Positions 34,141 through 42,562 of a stretch of DNA of 64,000 bases are shown piece after piece. The number at the start of each line of letters is the position of its first letter. Positions within the stretch are counted from its first letter, which is position 1. A program made the position numbers and the translations under genes. Under the pieces are notes generated by a model, which ran no database searches, had not been told where the DNA came from, and saw only the letters and a program-made list of their open reading frames with translations. Source of the stretch: Phycisphaerae bacterium (lineage in GTDB: Bacteria; Planctomycetota; Phycisphaerae; Sedimentisphaerales; Sedimentisphaeraceae); NCBI GenBank assembly GCA_027078365.1, contig JALWYQ010000043.1:31513-95512 (forward strand), in the 5' to 3' direction.

Positions 34141-34272
34141 ATAAGTTTATACGCTCTTTTCTTCATTCTAATACATTTTGGTTTTGGTGCTGGGGCACGA
34201 TTTATATCTTAGCTATTCATACTTTATCCCAAAATTGCCTCGGTAAGGCTGGCTTTTGCCAGCCTTTTTTTT
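34141..34272 (+). ncRNA. Candidate ~130-nt structured small RNA
   Basis: Between the promoter at 34106-34134 and a strong intrinsic terminator (AAGGCTGGC-TTTT-GCCAGCCTT plus T8, 34245-34272) lies a compact unit. ATTTTGG (34175-34181) pairs with CCAAAAT (34229-34235), enclosing a GTGC-TGGG-GCAC hairpin (34187-34198). The only reading frame here crosses the terminator, so it is unlikely to be coding. I do not match it to 4.5S, 6S, tmRNA or another family I know. Confidence 0.55.
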
Positions 34273-34314
34273 GGAAACTAAAACGCATGCAACCAACCGA
34301 ATGCTCAGCGCATA

Positions 34315-34367
34315 AAAATCGGGACTTCTGCGGCTAACCTTTGGCTCAGCGCGGAAGTCCCGATTTT
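34315..34367. terminator. Bidirectional terminator-like inverted repeat after the OsmC-family gene
   Basis: AAAATCGGGACTTC and GAAGTCCCGATTTT are perfect 14-bp arms 25 bp apart. It lies just past the stop of the gene at 34374, with A/T runs at both edges, so it can end transcripts from either side. Confidence 0.75.
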
Positions 34368-34373
34368 ACGTTC

Positions 34374-34802
34374 TTATGCGCAGACGATTTTCACTGGTGT
34401 CGGGCTTGAAATATTATCTGAGACTGGGCATCTAGAATCAACTTCGTGGAGGAACGCTTCTTTTTCTTCTTGGGTCATATCTGAATCGATATCGACTTTA
34501 ACTTCGATGCTCTCAAATCCAGCTCTTGCGTTTTTGTGCTTTCCGAGCAAAACATCGATATCTACATCACCTGAGACTTCTATTTCTACACCTTTGAGAT
34601 CAATCTTCTTTTGCATTGCCACCATTCTTGAGATTGATGCAATACAGCCTGCTAGTGAGAAGAAGAAAAGCTCTAGCGGAGTAGGCCCCTCATTGTTTCC
34701 GCCTGGAGGCATTTGATCGATTACAACCGCATGCTCTCTAATCTGAGCATCAATTCTAAAGCCATGCGCCATTGTTGATTTTACTGAAACTGTTTTTTTC
34801 AT
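34374..34802 (-). CDS. OsmC/YhfA-family protein
   Basis: The 142-residue protein has the OsmC-family layout: a beta-rich N-terminus (SVKSTMAHGFRIDAQIREHAVVIDQ), then GNNEGPTPLELFFFSLAGCIASISRMVAMQKKI with one conserved Cys in LAGC, and a second region ending DSRCPVSDNISSPTPVKI with the second Cys. Cys-based peroxide detoxification is known for OsmC/Ohr. This GPTPLEL subtype is closer to YhfA-like members of uncertain role. It is a single gene with its own terminator. Confidence 0.87.
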   Translation of the reverse strand: MKKTVSVKSTMAHGFRIDAQIREHAVVIDQMPPGGNNEGPTPLELFFFSLAGCIASISRMVAMQKKIDLKGVEIEVSGDVDIDVLLGKHKNARAGFESIEVKVDIDSDMTQEEKEAFLHEVDSRCPVSDNISSPTPVKIVCA

Positions 34803-34884
34803 TTTGTATCCCTTGTTAAAAAAATGATTCTCTTGAGCGGGGGATTCTAACAGATTTGGATTCTGGATTCAAGATGCAATATTA

Positions 34885-35400
34885 GCCCTACACCTTCACA
34901 GCCCCAGAAGGATCGGCAGCTCTGCAACCCCGAAGAACACACCCTGCTCTTCCTCACAGCCCCAGAAGAGGTGGCAGCTTTGTAGCTCCGAAGGGATAAA
35001 AACCACCCCAGCATCTAGCCCCAGAAGGGGCGGCAACTTTGTAACCCCGAAGGGCGCAGCCCCTCTCCCAAGCTCCGTTAGGAGCGGCACTTTTAACCGT
35101 GGAGCCTTGGCTCCACACAACACTTGCTACCCATAAAACATCTCGGCGAAGCATCGCAAAAGAAAAGACAACAACCATCGGTGGCACCCTTTCAATTGAG
35201 CTCCGAAAAACACACCCAGCTCTTCCCCCTAGCTCCGTTAGGAGCGGCAGCTTTGTAGCTCCGAAGGGAGTAAAACCATCCCAGCATCTAGCCCCATAGG
35301 GGCTGTCTCTTTGTAACTTCGAAGAACGCACTCCCTCTCCCAAGCTCCGTTAGGAGCGGCCCCTTTAACCGTGGAGCATCAGCTCCACACAACACTTGCT
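34885..35400. repeat. GC-rich short-hairpin repeat array III
   Basis: About ten modules of the family, for example GCCCCAGAAGGGGC (near 35017), GCTCCGTTAGGAGC (near 35072, 35234 and 35346), AGCCCCATAGGGGCT (near 35292) and GGAGCATCAGCTCC (near 35372). The tail 'CACACAACACTTGCTACCCATAAAACATCTCGGCG' type sequence is shared with array I near 28840. Apparent open frames on both strands have no independent support. Confidence 0.85.
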
Positions 35401-35465
35401 GCAATTCTAACTCCCCATAGCTCAATTAAAGACTTGCAAACATCTCGGCGCAAGTAATGCAAGAA

Positions 35466-35501
35466 AAAAGCCGCTCACAGTCCTCACTGTGAACGGCTTT
35501 T
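35466..35501. terminator. Terminator after the DegT-family gene
   Basis: AAAAGCCGCTCACAGT and ACTGTGAACGGCTTTT form a ~16-bp nearly perfect stem around CCTC, with A/T runs on both sides. It lies 27 bp beyond the stop at 35529 and can act on the minus-strand transcript. Confidence 0.85.
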
Positions 35502-35528
35502 TCATATATCTCAAAAAGGCTAAAAGCC

Positions 35529-36671
35529 TTACGCCTGCTGAAATTTAGTTATAAACTCAACAGTTCTCTTTACCGTTGATTTTGATGCTCTTGGGTGCAG
35601 AGGCAGATTCACAACCTCTCGTGATGCTTTCTCTGCTTCGGGGCACATTCCAATTTCATAGTTATACAGCTTCATTGGAGTCTCTATTGGATGCAGCGGG
35701 CACTCAAACCAGCTACCAAGCTCAACACCCGCCTTCGCCGCCTCTTCTAGCGCACGCTCTTTCTCTGTGATTCTAACTGGATATCGAACCATCACAGGCT
35801 CTTGAATATTTGAATCATATTCTCTAGGCGACCAACCCTTCTGCGCAAGTAATTCGTCGTATAGACTTGCCATCTGTTTGCGATGTGCAATATTTTTATC
35901 CAGTTTCCGCAACTGCCTCACTCCCTGATTTTGTTGAACCTTGCTCATCGCCTTGAAGAAATCTTCTGCCATCGTCGGCTCAAACTCACAGCTAGAAGAG
36001 GAACCAACAACTGCCCCCTTTTTCGTGAGAAAACGGAAAAGTGTTTGGGCAAGCGCAGTCGTTCTTGGATATATAAATGCGCGATACACAACAAGCTGCG
36101 CAAAGAGCATAAACGTTTCTTTTGTTGACGGCTCAACAAGCTCGTTCTCGCATAGCCTTGCAATATTCTCTGCAAGACTCTCATCTCTAACCGCCGCAAT
36201 TCCTCCAAGCCCCGTCGTAAACGGTTTATTCCATTGGCCAGAAAAATACGCCGCCTTACCAAATGTGCCTGCAAGTTTCCCCTTATACTTACCACCAACA
36301 CAAAGACAGCAGTCTTCTACTACAGGAATATTATGCTTATTAGCAATCTCTAAGATTGAATCCATATCACACACATAGCCATAAGTATGCTGCGCAAGGA
36401 TAACCTTTGTCTTAGAAGTTATCTTTTCTTCAAGAAGAGAAACATCCATATTGAATGTTTTTGGTTCAATATCTACATATATAGGTGTTGCGCCAAGATA
36501 TTTAATCGGGTTAACATCCATCACACAAGTATAGCCTGGCAGTATAACCTCATCGCCTGCGCCAACTCCAAAAGCCTTCAATATCGCATACAGAGCAACT
36601 CTAGCCTTCCAAAATGAAAAAACTTTGGTCGCTGAGAAAATCTCCGCAAATTTTGTTTCGTAAGTATTCAT
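35529..36671 (-). CDS. DegT/DnrJ/EryC1/StrS-family aminotransferase
   Basis: The 380-residue PLP enzyme has the family features VFSFWKARVALYAILKAFGVGAGDEVILPGYTC, AQHTYGYVCDMDSI, VVEDCCLCVGG and the PLP lysine region FSGQWNKPFTTGLGG. Members usually aminate nucleotide keto-sugars in glycan synthesis, but some with this long C-terminal half act on other substrates. It is the last gene of the minus-strand glycan cluster and has its own terminator. Its sugar partner is not clear from the neighbours. Confidence 0.82.
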   Translation of the reverse strand: MNTYETKFAEIFSATKVFSFWKARVALYAILKAFGVGAGDEVILPGYTCVMDVNPIKYLGATPIYVDIEPKTFNMDVSLLEEKITSKTKVILAQHTYGYVCDMDSILEIANKHNIPVVEDCCLCVGGKYKGKLAGTFGKAAYFSGQWNKPFTTGLGGIAAVRDESLAENIARLCENELVEPSTKETFMLFAQLVVYRAFIYPRTTALAQTLFRFLTKKGAVVGSSSSCEFEPTMAEDFFKAMSKVQQNQGVRQLRKLDKNIAHRKQMASLYDELLAQKGWSPREYDSNIQEPVMVRYPVRITEKERALEEAAKAGVELGSWFECPLHPIETPMKLYNYEIGMCPEAEKASREVVNLPLHPRASKSTVKRTVEFITKFQQA

Positions 36672-36713
36672 TTTCTACACCTCATATTTCTAAGTTAAAC
36701 TTTAGGGTACTCT

Positions 36714-38075
36714 TTATTTCTTCTGAGCAATTATCGCTCGCCCTGCCTCAGTTATGCGATACTTTTGGTTCGCGGCATTTGGCTTATCTGGATTAGTCAT
36801 GGCAATAAGCCCTGCATCCACAGCAGGTTTCAAATATTGCTTCCTAAAATGTTCACGGTGTTTTAAGCCAAGCTTTTTCTGCAATTGCCCTCTATCCATA
36901 GGAACGTCTAAGACACGAAGCAAACTTTCAACTTGCGCGGTAACTTGCGCGGTGACTTGCGCGGTAACTTGCGCGGTAACTTGCGGGGTAGCCTCCTTTA
37001 CCAACCGAACCTCAGCCCAGAAAAAGTCACCTTTTTCCTGAATATCCAAAGAAACCTCAGGGTAATCACGCATATACTCACGAACCCTGACCAAACCCGT
37101 GCCATACCTCTCAATATCACCTGTAAGATAAAATACCTCTGCAATCAGCTTATTTCTAATAGAAGAAGAATAGTCATCCCGCTCTAGATCTTCAACCTTA
37201 AGATTGCCATAAAGAATTCCCGGATTGGTAAACACTATCCGATCATCAAATATTTTTATAATGATATCTGAACAATTTTTATAGTCACGATGAACTATCG
37301 CATTGAGCAAAAGCTCTCGCAATGCCTCAATAGGATACTGCCATCGCTCCTTACGTTGAATGCTTCCATCAAAGTGATAAGAAAGATTAATATGCTTTTT
37401 GATAAAAACCATTGCCTGAGATACAGAAGAAAACAAGGGAGCAGTCACAACATTATCATCAATTATTGTCGCCGCAGACTTAAAGCGACCAATCCTAATA
37501 TTAAACTCAGGCTCACCAAAAAGCAATTTTGCCGCGAGTGTAACCTTACCATCTGATATCAGCTGAAGCTTGGTTAGGTTTGCTAAGATATCCCCATCAA
37601 GCGTAATTCGACCTCGACTGTTAACCCTGTCAAAGAAATCTTCGACCTCTTTTTTGTCAAGCTCATCAACGGTAATCTTTGCTGGATACGCATCATAAGA
37701 AATTGAAAGGGATTGTTGTCTTAGATCCACAATTTCTTCAACAGTTAATACATGGTTGCTATTGCAACATCTCTTGTAATAGCGATCTTTGTAAGCAACC
37801 GGTTTGACTGGAAATTCACTGATCTCGAATGTAATAGTGTGTTTATTATCCTCTTGATCTACAAAGACCTTTGGAAAAAGTTGCGGATATGTAGCATTTT
37901 TAATCTCGTTGAGGTATTGTTGAAGAGTTTCTCTACCAATCTCAAGCCCACATCTCTGACCGTTATCATCCACCCCGACAACAACCTTGCCCCCATCAGT
38001 ATTGGCAAAAGCAACAAGTGATTTAATCACTTCCTTATTAAAAGATTTTTTATATTCAACTTGCTGTGATTCCAT
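36714..38075 (-). CDS. AlbA_2 (Schlafen-like) ATP-binding regulator-type protein
   Basis: The 453-residue protein has an N-terminal AlbA_2/Schlafen-like domain (ESQQVEYKKSFNKEVIKSLVAFANTDGGKVVVGVDDNGQ). A GHKL-type ATP-binding region follows (YPIEALRELLLNAIVHRDY, IKIFDDRIVFTNPG, RNKLIAEVFYLTGDIERYGTGLVRV), then a linker of repeated V-T-A-Q units and a C-terminal winged-helix domain. Proteins of this kind are annotated as transcriptional regulators or RecG-like but their role is poorly known. It has no evident sugar role and looks inserted between the GNAT gene and the aminotransferase gene of the glycan cluster. Confidence 0.82.
   Translation of the reverse strand: MESQQVEYKKSFNKEVIKSLVAFANTDGGKVVVGVDDNGQRCGLEIGRETLQQYLNEIKNATYPQLFPKVFVDQEDNKHTITFEISEFPVKPVAYKDRYYKRCCNSNHVLTVEEIVDLRQQSLSISYDAYPAKITVDELDKKEVEDFFDRVNSRGRITLDGDILANLTKLQLISDGKVTLAAKLLFGEPEFNIRIGRFKSAATIIDDNVVTAPLFSSVSQAMVFIKKHINLSYHFDGSIQRKERWQYPIEALRELLLNAIVHRDYKNCSDIIIKIFDDRIVFTNPGILYGNLKVEDLERDDYSSSIRNKLIAEVFYLTGDIERYGTGLVRVREYMRDYPEVSLDIQEKGDFFWAEVRLVKEATPQVTAQVTAQVTAQVTAQVESLLRVLDVPMDRGQLQKKLGLKHREHFRKQYLKPAVDAGLIAMTNPDKPNAANQKYRITEAGRAIIAQKK
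36931..36990 (-). repeat. Five tandem 12-bp units inside the AlbA_2 gene
   Basis: The unit ACTTGCGCGGTA (plus strand) is repeated five times with two base changes and encodes successive V-T-A-Q tetrapeptides. Copy-number change would keep the frame and change only linker length. Confidence 0.92.
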
Positions 38076-38084
38076 ACTTTTAAG

Positions 38085-38690
38085 TTACTCTTCAAAATCA
38101 TATATGTAACGATTCATCTTACGCCCTTCTGGGGTTTCGTATTGCGATTCTAGTGTCCATCCAAGCCTTTGGTAGAAGCCATTCACTGCTTCATTATTAT
38201 CTGTATCGGTGGTTAGAAACGCACCCTTGCTCCCTCTAGCTTTAGCTGCTTCAAGCCAACTTGAAACTAATGCCTTACCAACTCCTTTACCCTGCGTATC
38301 TGGTGAAACCGCAATACTACTAAGCAATGAACGCACCTTTCCTTGCGGTGCTTCACCTCGATAAAACACTGCCCGAAAGAGGCGAGCCATTACCGATGGT
38401 TTTTTAAGAACTGCGCCCATACTTGCCAGACAAAACGCAAACCATCTCCGCTTCAGCAATCTCTTAAAATATCCCGCAGGATTCAGAGGTCCTACAACAG
38501 CCCCTAAAACCTTACCATCTTCCAAGGCAACAAACCCAATCCCTTGATCATCAGCAATAAACGAACCGTAAAATTCTCTCAAAAAACGTGGTCCAAGAAA
38601 AGTCAAAAAGAAGCTTGGGAAAGCTCTCATATGAACATCGACAATATCACTTATATATTTCGCTTCAATTTCTTTGATTTCTACGCTCAT
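38085..38690 (-). CDS. GNAT-family N-acetyltransferase
   Basis: The 201-residue protein shows the GNAT fold: VDVHMRAFPSFFLTFLGPRFLREFY at the start, then VALEDGKVLGAVVG, the acetyl-CoA loop region SSIAVSPDTQGKGVGKALVSSWLEAAKARG (R/Q-x-x-G-x-G/A) and TDTDNNEAVNGFYQRLGWTLE. The start overlaps the stop of the glycosyltransferase gene by 4 bp (ATGA), so it is coupled to it. It probably acetylates an amino sugar or a lipid-linked intermediate. The substrate is unknown. Confidence 0.83.
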   Translation of the reverse strand: MSVEIKEIEAKYISDIVDVHMRAFPSFFLTFLGPRFLREFYGSFIADDQGIGFVALEDGKVLGAVVGPLNPAGYFKRLLKRRWFAFCLASMGAVLKKPSVMARLFRAVFYRGEAPQGKVRSLLSSIAVSPDTQGKGVGKALVSSWLEAAKARGSKGAFLTTDTDNNEAVNGFYQRLGWTLESQYETPEGRKMNRYIYDFEE

Positions 38691-39919
38691 TTTGAAATTA
38701 TTCTCTCAAAAATAGATTCATATTTATCCACACCAACTTTAAACGACAGTTTTTCATTGTAAAAATTTGCTGCCCTTTTTCCCATCTCAGATCTTTGCTC
38801 TTCTGACAACTCAAACAACGCTCTAGCTGACTTTGCAATGCTATCAGGATTTTCTGACTCACAGGCAACGCCAGCCTCAGCAGACTCAACTAAATTTGCC
38901 GCATCTCCTTTGACACCGATTAACACTGGTTTTCCCGCCGCCATATACGCCTGAGTCTTAGATGGAATTGTTATTTCAAAAAGTGGATCATTGCAAAGAT
39001 GTACAAGCAAAGCATCTGATAGCTGTAGAATCTTACCAATCTCTTCGATTGGTCTTCTGGCTAAAAACTTCACATTCTCAAGTTTTAAATCTTTAGTCTT
39101 TTTCTTCAAGCTCTCAACTTCAACCCCGCTACCAATAAGAACAAACTGAATATCAGGGCAAGATTCTTTTAATATATCTGCCGCATCAATAACAGCCCCT
39201 AGTGCCTGCGCCTTGCCCATATTACCCGCAAAAACAATATTGAACTTTCCCGTAAATCCAAGCTCATCTGCGAGTGATTGATCATATTCGTCCGAAGAAA
39301 TATTTGCATCATCACACCAATTATAAACAACCTCAATCTTCTCTTCTGGAACTCCCCTCTCAATAAGACGCTGTTTCATTCCAGGAGTTATGACTGCTAT
39401 CTTGGCTGCACTCTTATAAATACTCTTGCACCAGAAATGAAGAATCTTCATGCCAAGCCCATTATCAAACATACCAGTCGAGGCTAGAGAATCTGGCCAA
39501 AGATCTTGAATGTTATAAACAAAAGGGATTCTTCTTAGAAGTTTGATAGTCTTTGCTGGCAATCCGATAGTTGCAGGACCTTGGCAAACATAGGCAACAT
39601 CAGCCTTTTCAATTGCAAATGTGCCTATAAGAGCCTGCGAAGTTGAAAGAGATGCATAACTGAGCATTCTCTTAATAGAAGAACGATCATGGCTTGGATA
39701 AAGAGGGACTCTAATAATAGGAACGCCTTCCATCTCCTCCCGCATTATCAATCTCTGTTTGTAGCCATCAAAAATCTTTCCACCGGGATAGTTTGGAAAA
39801 CCTGTAAGAACTTGGACCTGATGACCGCGGCGCACAAGCTCTTTTGCAAATGGAAGCCCCATGAAGAAATTAGGCTCTGGCTGAAAATAGTGCATCAAAA
39901 ACAAAATTTTCATAAACAT
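38687..39919 (-). CDS. Glycosyltransferase family 4 (WbuB-like, probable L-FucNAc transferase)
   Basis: The 410-residue protein is a GT-B enzyme with an N-terminal acceptor domain (LFLMHYFQPEPNFFMGLPFAKELVRRGHQVQVLTGFPNYPGG) and a C-terminal donor domain (NIVFAGNMGKAQALGAVIDAA, VKFLARRPIEEIGKILQLSDALLVHL, TIPSKTQAYMAAGKPVLIGVKGDAANLVESAEAG). The N-terminus closely follows WbuB-type transferases that use UDP-L-FucNAc, which agrees with FnlA/B/C genes just upstream. Donor specificity is inferred from this neighbourhood. Confidence 0.85.
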   Translation of the reverse strand: MFMKILFLMHYFQPEPNFFMGLPFAKELVRRGHQVQVLTGFPNYPGGKIFDGYKQRLIMREEMEGVPIIRVPLYPSHDRSSIKRMLSYASLSTSQALIGTFAIEKADVAYVCQGPATIGLPAKTIKLLRRIPFVYNIQDLWPDSLASTGMFDNGLGMKILHFWCKSIYKSAAKIAVITPGMKQRLIERGVPEEKIEVVYNWCDDANISSDEYDQSLADELGFTGKFNIVFAGNMGKAQALGAVIDAADILKESCPDIQFVLIGSGVEVESLKKKTKDLKLENVKFLARRPIEEIGKILQLSDALLVHLCNDPLFEITIPSKTQAYMAAGKPVLIGVKGDAANLVESAEAGVACESENPDSIAKSARALFELSEEQRSEMGKRAANFYNEKLSFKVGVDKYESIFERIISK

Positions 39920-39939
39920 CCTTGTTTAAAAACTAACAC

Positions 39940-40258
39940 CAACTACAAATTCAACTGCTTTAACGCTAGAGAACGCAATAGGCGCAGACGACGCAAACGC
40001 AACGAATTAAAACAACTTATCTTATTTTCAAGAACCTAAACTGCTTCAACACTAATGACGCAATAAAAAAGTTTTTTAATAACTTCAACTGCCTTAACGC
40101 TAACGAAACAGATTGGGCAACCACAAATGAACACGAATTTTCACGAATGGTTCGAACCAAGACCTTTTGTTTTTAAATAAAATAAGCTCTAGCTATCACC
40201 TGCGTCCCTTGCGTCTTTAGCGTTCATTTGCGTTAATGCAGTTTATCTTTTATATCTT
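39940..40258. repeat. Gene-free stretch with 'taacgc / gacgcaa' words
   Basis: The gap between fnlC and the WbuB-like gene has several copies of a degenerate word like CTGCTTTAACGCTAGAGAACGCAAT (near 39954, 40031 and 40090, and inverted near 40202-40240). It also holds a stretch AACCACAAATGAACACGAA near 40119. No gene, promoter or terminator was seen. The region resembles dispersed intergenic repeats rather than coding sequence. Confidence 0.6.
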
Positions 40259-41389
40259 CTAACTTAAATCATTAAGCCCAATTCCATCCCATCTGTTACT
40301 TAGCTTGGCTGTACCAAGAATCAGTTTAACAACACGATACGAAGTGTTGTCAATCTGATAATCGGCTGGAACCTCAACATCTCTCGAAACAACATCATCT
40401 GATGTTTGAAGTTTAACAGCATCAACAACCGTTTCAGGATCAAGGCCTGTAACAACGATTGAGCCAGTGTCGATAGCTTCAGGCCTTTCAATTGCAACAC
40501 GTGGAGTGATTGCTGGGAAGTTTAATATTGAAGACTCTTCACAGATTGTTCCACTATCAGAGATCACACACTTTGCATTCATCTGCAAGTTTACATAATC
40601 AAGGAATCCAAAAGGCTTCATAAATACAATCTTCTCAGAGACTTCCTTACCAAGCGACTCTAGTCTTTTCCTTGTACGTGGGTGAGTTGAAACAATCACT
40701 GGAAGATCAAACTCTTTTATAAGCCCTTCGAACGAGTCTAAAATCTTTGTGAGTGATTCTTTTCTATCAACATTCTCTTCTCTATGCACGCTAGCGAGGA
40801 AATATTTTCCCTTTTCAAGCGAGAGCCTACTAAGCGCATCAGAGGAGAGAATTCTCTCCATATGATTTTGCAAGACTTCCTTCATTGGAGAGCCTGTAAC
40901 ATAAACTCGTCTATGGTGCAATCCTTCGCTTAGAAGATGCCTTCTGGCATGTTCTGTATAGACAAGATTAAAGTCTGCTGTATGATCAATGATTCGTCTG
41001 TTTGTTTCTTCTGGAACGTTAAGATCGAAGCATCTGTTTCCAGCTTCCATATGATAGATAGGAATCTTCATGCGTTTTGCAATAATTGCGGCAATAGAGC
41101 TATTTGTATCGCCAAGAATTAATACTGCATCAGGTTTTTCTTTAAGTAAAATCTCTTCTGTTTTTATGAGGATATTGCCATAAACCTTACCAACGCTTGA
41201 AGTATCTATATTCATAAAATAATCAGGCTTGCGCACATTAAGATCATTGAAGAATACTTCATTAAGTTCATAGTCATAATTCTGACCTGTATGAACAAGT
41301 ACATGCTCAACATGCTTATCAAGTCTTGCTAGAACGGCAGATAGCCTTATTATCTCAGGACGAGTACCGAGTATTGTTACAACCTTCAT
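40259..41389 (-). CDS. fnlC: UDP-N-acetyl-L-talosamine 2-epimerase-type enzyme (FnlC/WbjD/CapG)
   Basis: This is the final step of UDP-L-FucNAc synthesis: 2-epimerisation of UDP-N-acetyl-pneumosamine. The 376-residue protein is of the non-hydrolysing WecB-type epimerase family (VVTILGTRPEIIRLSAVLARL, HTGQNYDYELNEVFF, VLILGDTNSSIAAI, MEAGNRCFDLNVPEETNRRIIDH). It also has GTICEESSILNFPAIT and VHREENVDRKESL. WecB itself starts similarly, but position next to FnlB and FnlA supports the FucNAc route. It follows fnlB by 4 bp. Confidence 0.92.
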   Translation of the reverse strand: MKVVTILGTRPEIIRLSAVLARLDKHVEHVLVHTGQNYDYELNEVFFNDLNVRKPDYFMNIDTSSVGKVYGNILIKTEEILLKEKPDAVLILGDTNSSIAAIIAKRMKIPIYHMEAGNRCFDLNVPEETNRRIIDHTADFNLVYTEHARRHLLSEGLHHRRVYVTGSPMKEVLQNHMERILSSDALSRLSLEKGKYFLASVHREENVDRKESLTKILDSFEGLIKEFDLPVIVSTHPRTRKRLESLGKEVSEKIVFMKPFGFLDYVNLQMNAKCVISDSGTICEESSILNFPAITPRVAIERPEAIDTGSIVVTGLDPETVVDAVKLQTSDDVVSRDVEVPADYQIDNTSYRVVKLILGTAKLSNRWDGIGLNDLS

Positions 41390-41393
41390 TTAA

Positions 41394-42503
41394 TTATACC
41401 TCTTCATAGTAAGTGTCTGGATCATCAGGATTGAAATGTTCATTAATCCAAAATAGAGTTACGAGTTCTGTATCACCAATATTTGTGATATTGTGTGTAT
41501 AGTAGATTGGCATTTCAACCCAAGCTGGTTTATCGCCTGAGACCTTGTACTCAATTACCTTATCAGTGCCAATCCTGCGCAGCTTAATGCTTGCTTCACC
41601 TTTGACTACGCAGAACTTCTCATTCTTACGAATATGATAATGATTACCGCGTGTTATCCCTGGCTTAGTGGTAGAGAAAGATACTTGACCGCCCTTCTCA
41701 AGTTTAAACACCTCAACAAATGTTCCGCGATCATCTGTATTGAGTTTGAGGTTTCTCTGCCAATCAGTCTCATCCATATAGGTGATAAATGTATTGTAAA
41801 GATCACGTTCAAAATCAGTCTTTATCTCTGGAACCATACCGGAGTTTGAGTAAGCATCATGAAACTTGGTGAGTAATTCTAAGATCTGTGAAACCTTAAC
41901 CTCACAACGAGGTTTGATGTATTCAATGCTGTAACCCTTGCGATTCTCCTTGATTAGCTCAAAGATATCATCAACTAGATAGTTGATATAAATCATAGAT
42001 AGCTGACCATCTTGATTTATAGTAGGTGTTTCACCATGAGTAACTTGATAACAAAAGGTTGCGACTACTGAGTTATAGAAAGGCTTACCATTATCACCAA
42101 AAACGTTTGGAACAACCATTGAGATGCCAGTTGCGCCTCTTTGCTTTGTCCATTGTTCAAGAAGCTCCATGCCTCTTTTCTTTGCCCTGCCATATTCATT
42201 ATCTCGCTCAATCTGAGTAGAGGCAGAGAATAAAATCATTGGCTTACTGTCTGCTGCGTCGCAATATTCAAGCAGTTTTTCCATAAGCTCAATATTCTTA
42301 TTGTAAACAACCTCTGGCTCGGCTCTATTGACTCCCGCTAAGTGGACAATCACATCTGCATTCTTTGCAAAATCAATAAACGCTTCTGGATTCTCAAAAT
42401 ACGAATCTTCAAAAGGTAAGACTTCAACACCTTCCTCACGTGCAAGTCTGTCGCGCAGGTGAGTACCAACAAAACCAGCCATACCTGTAATACCAATCTT
42501 CAT
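41394..42503 (-). CDS. fnlB: Bifunctional C-3 epimerase/4-reductase (FnlB/WbjC/CapF)
   Basis: In UDP-L-FucNAc synthesis this enzyme C-3 epimerises and then reduces the 4-keto intermediate. The 369-residue protein has an N-terminal SDR domain (MKIGITGMAGFVGTHLRDRL, GxxGxxG) with a short active-site segment (NEYGRAKKRGMELL, Y-x-x-x-K). The C-terminal cupin (~240-369) carries GQVSFSTTKPGITRGNHYHIRKNEKFCVVKGEASIKLRR with the metal-binding His pair. This SDR-cupin pairing is specific to CapF-type enzymes. It lies between fnlA and fnlC. Confidence 0.94.
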   Translation of the reverse strand: MKIGITGMAGFVGTHLRDRLAREEGVEVLPFEDSYFENPEAFIDFAKNADVIVHLAGVNRAEPEVVYNKNIELMEKLLEYCDAADSKPMILFSASTQIERDNEYGRAKKRGMELLEQWTKQRGATGISMVVPNVFGDNGKPFYNSVVATFCYQVTHGETPTINQDGQLSMIYINYLVDDIFELIKENRKGYSIEYIKPRCEVKVSQILELLTKFHDAYSNSGMVPEIKTDFERDLYNTFITYMDETDWQRNLKLNTDDRGTFVEVFKLEKGGQVSFSTTKPGITRGNHYHIRKNEKFCVVKGEASIKLRRIGTDKVIEYKVSGDKPAWVEMPIYYTHNITNIGDTELVTLFWINEHFNPDDPDTYYEEV

Positions 42504-42562
42504 CTTTACTCCTAATCTTAAAAAACCAACTTAAACCGCTTCGTGTTAAGTCTTTTATGTTT

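Noticed and set aside
34137..34337. 66-codon frame starting with GTG
   Set aside because: It spans the intrinsic terminator at 34245-34272 and begins before the predicted transcript start. An RNA gene is the better reading.
34896..35343. Overlapping minus-strand frames of 75 and 129 codons
   Set aside because: They cross repeat array III and give the same repeat-derived peptides as array I in other frames.
36931..36990. Tandem repeat considered as a CRISPR-like array
   Set aside because: The units are 12 bp without spacers and lie in frame inside a gene.
40140..40165. GGTTCGAACC, like a tRNA T-loop
   Set aside because: It is part of a short palindrome, with no acceptor or anticodon arms nearby. 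No tRNA gene was found in the window.
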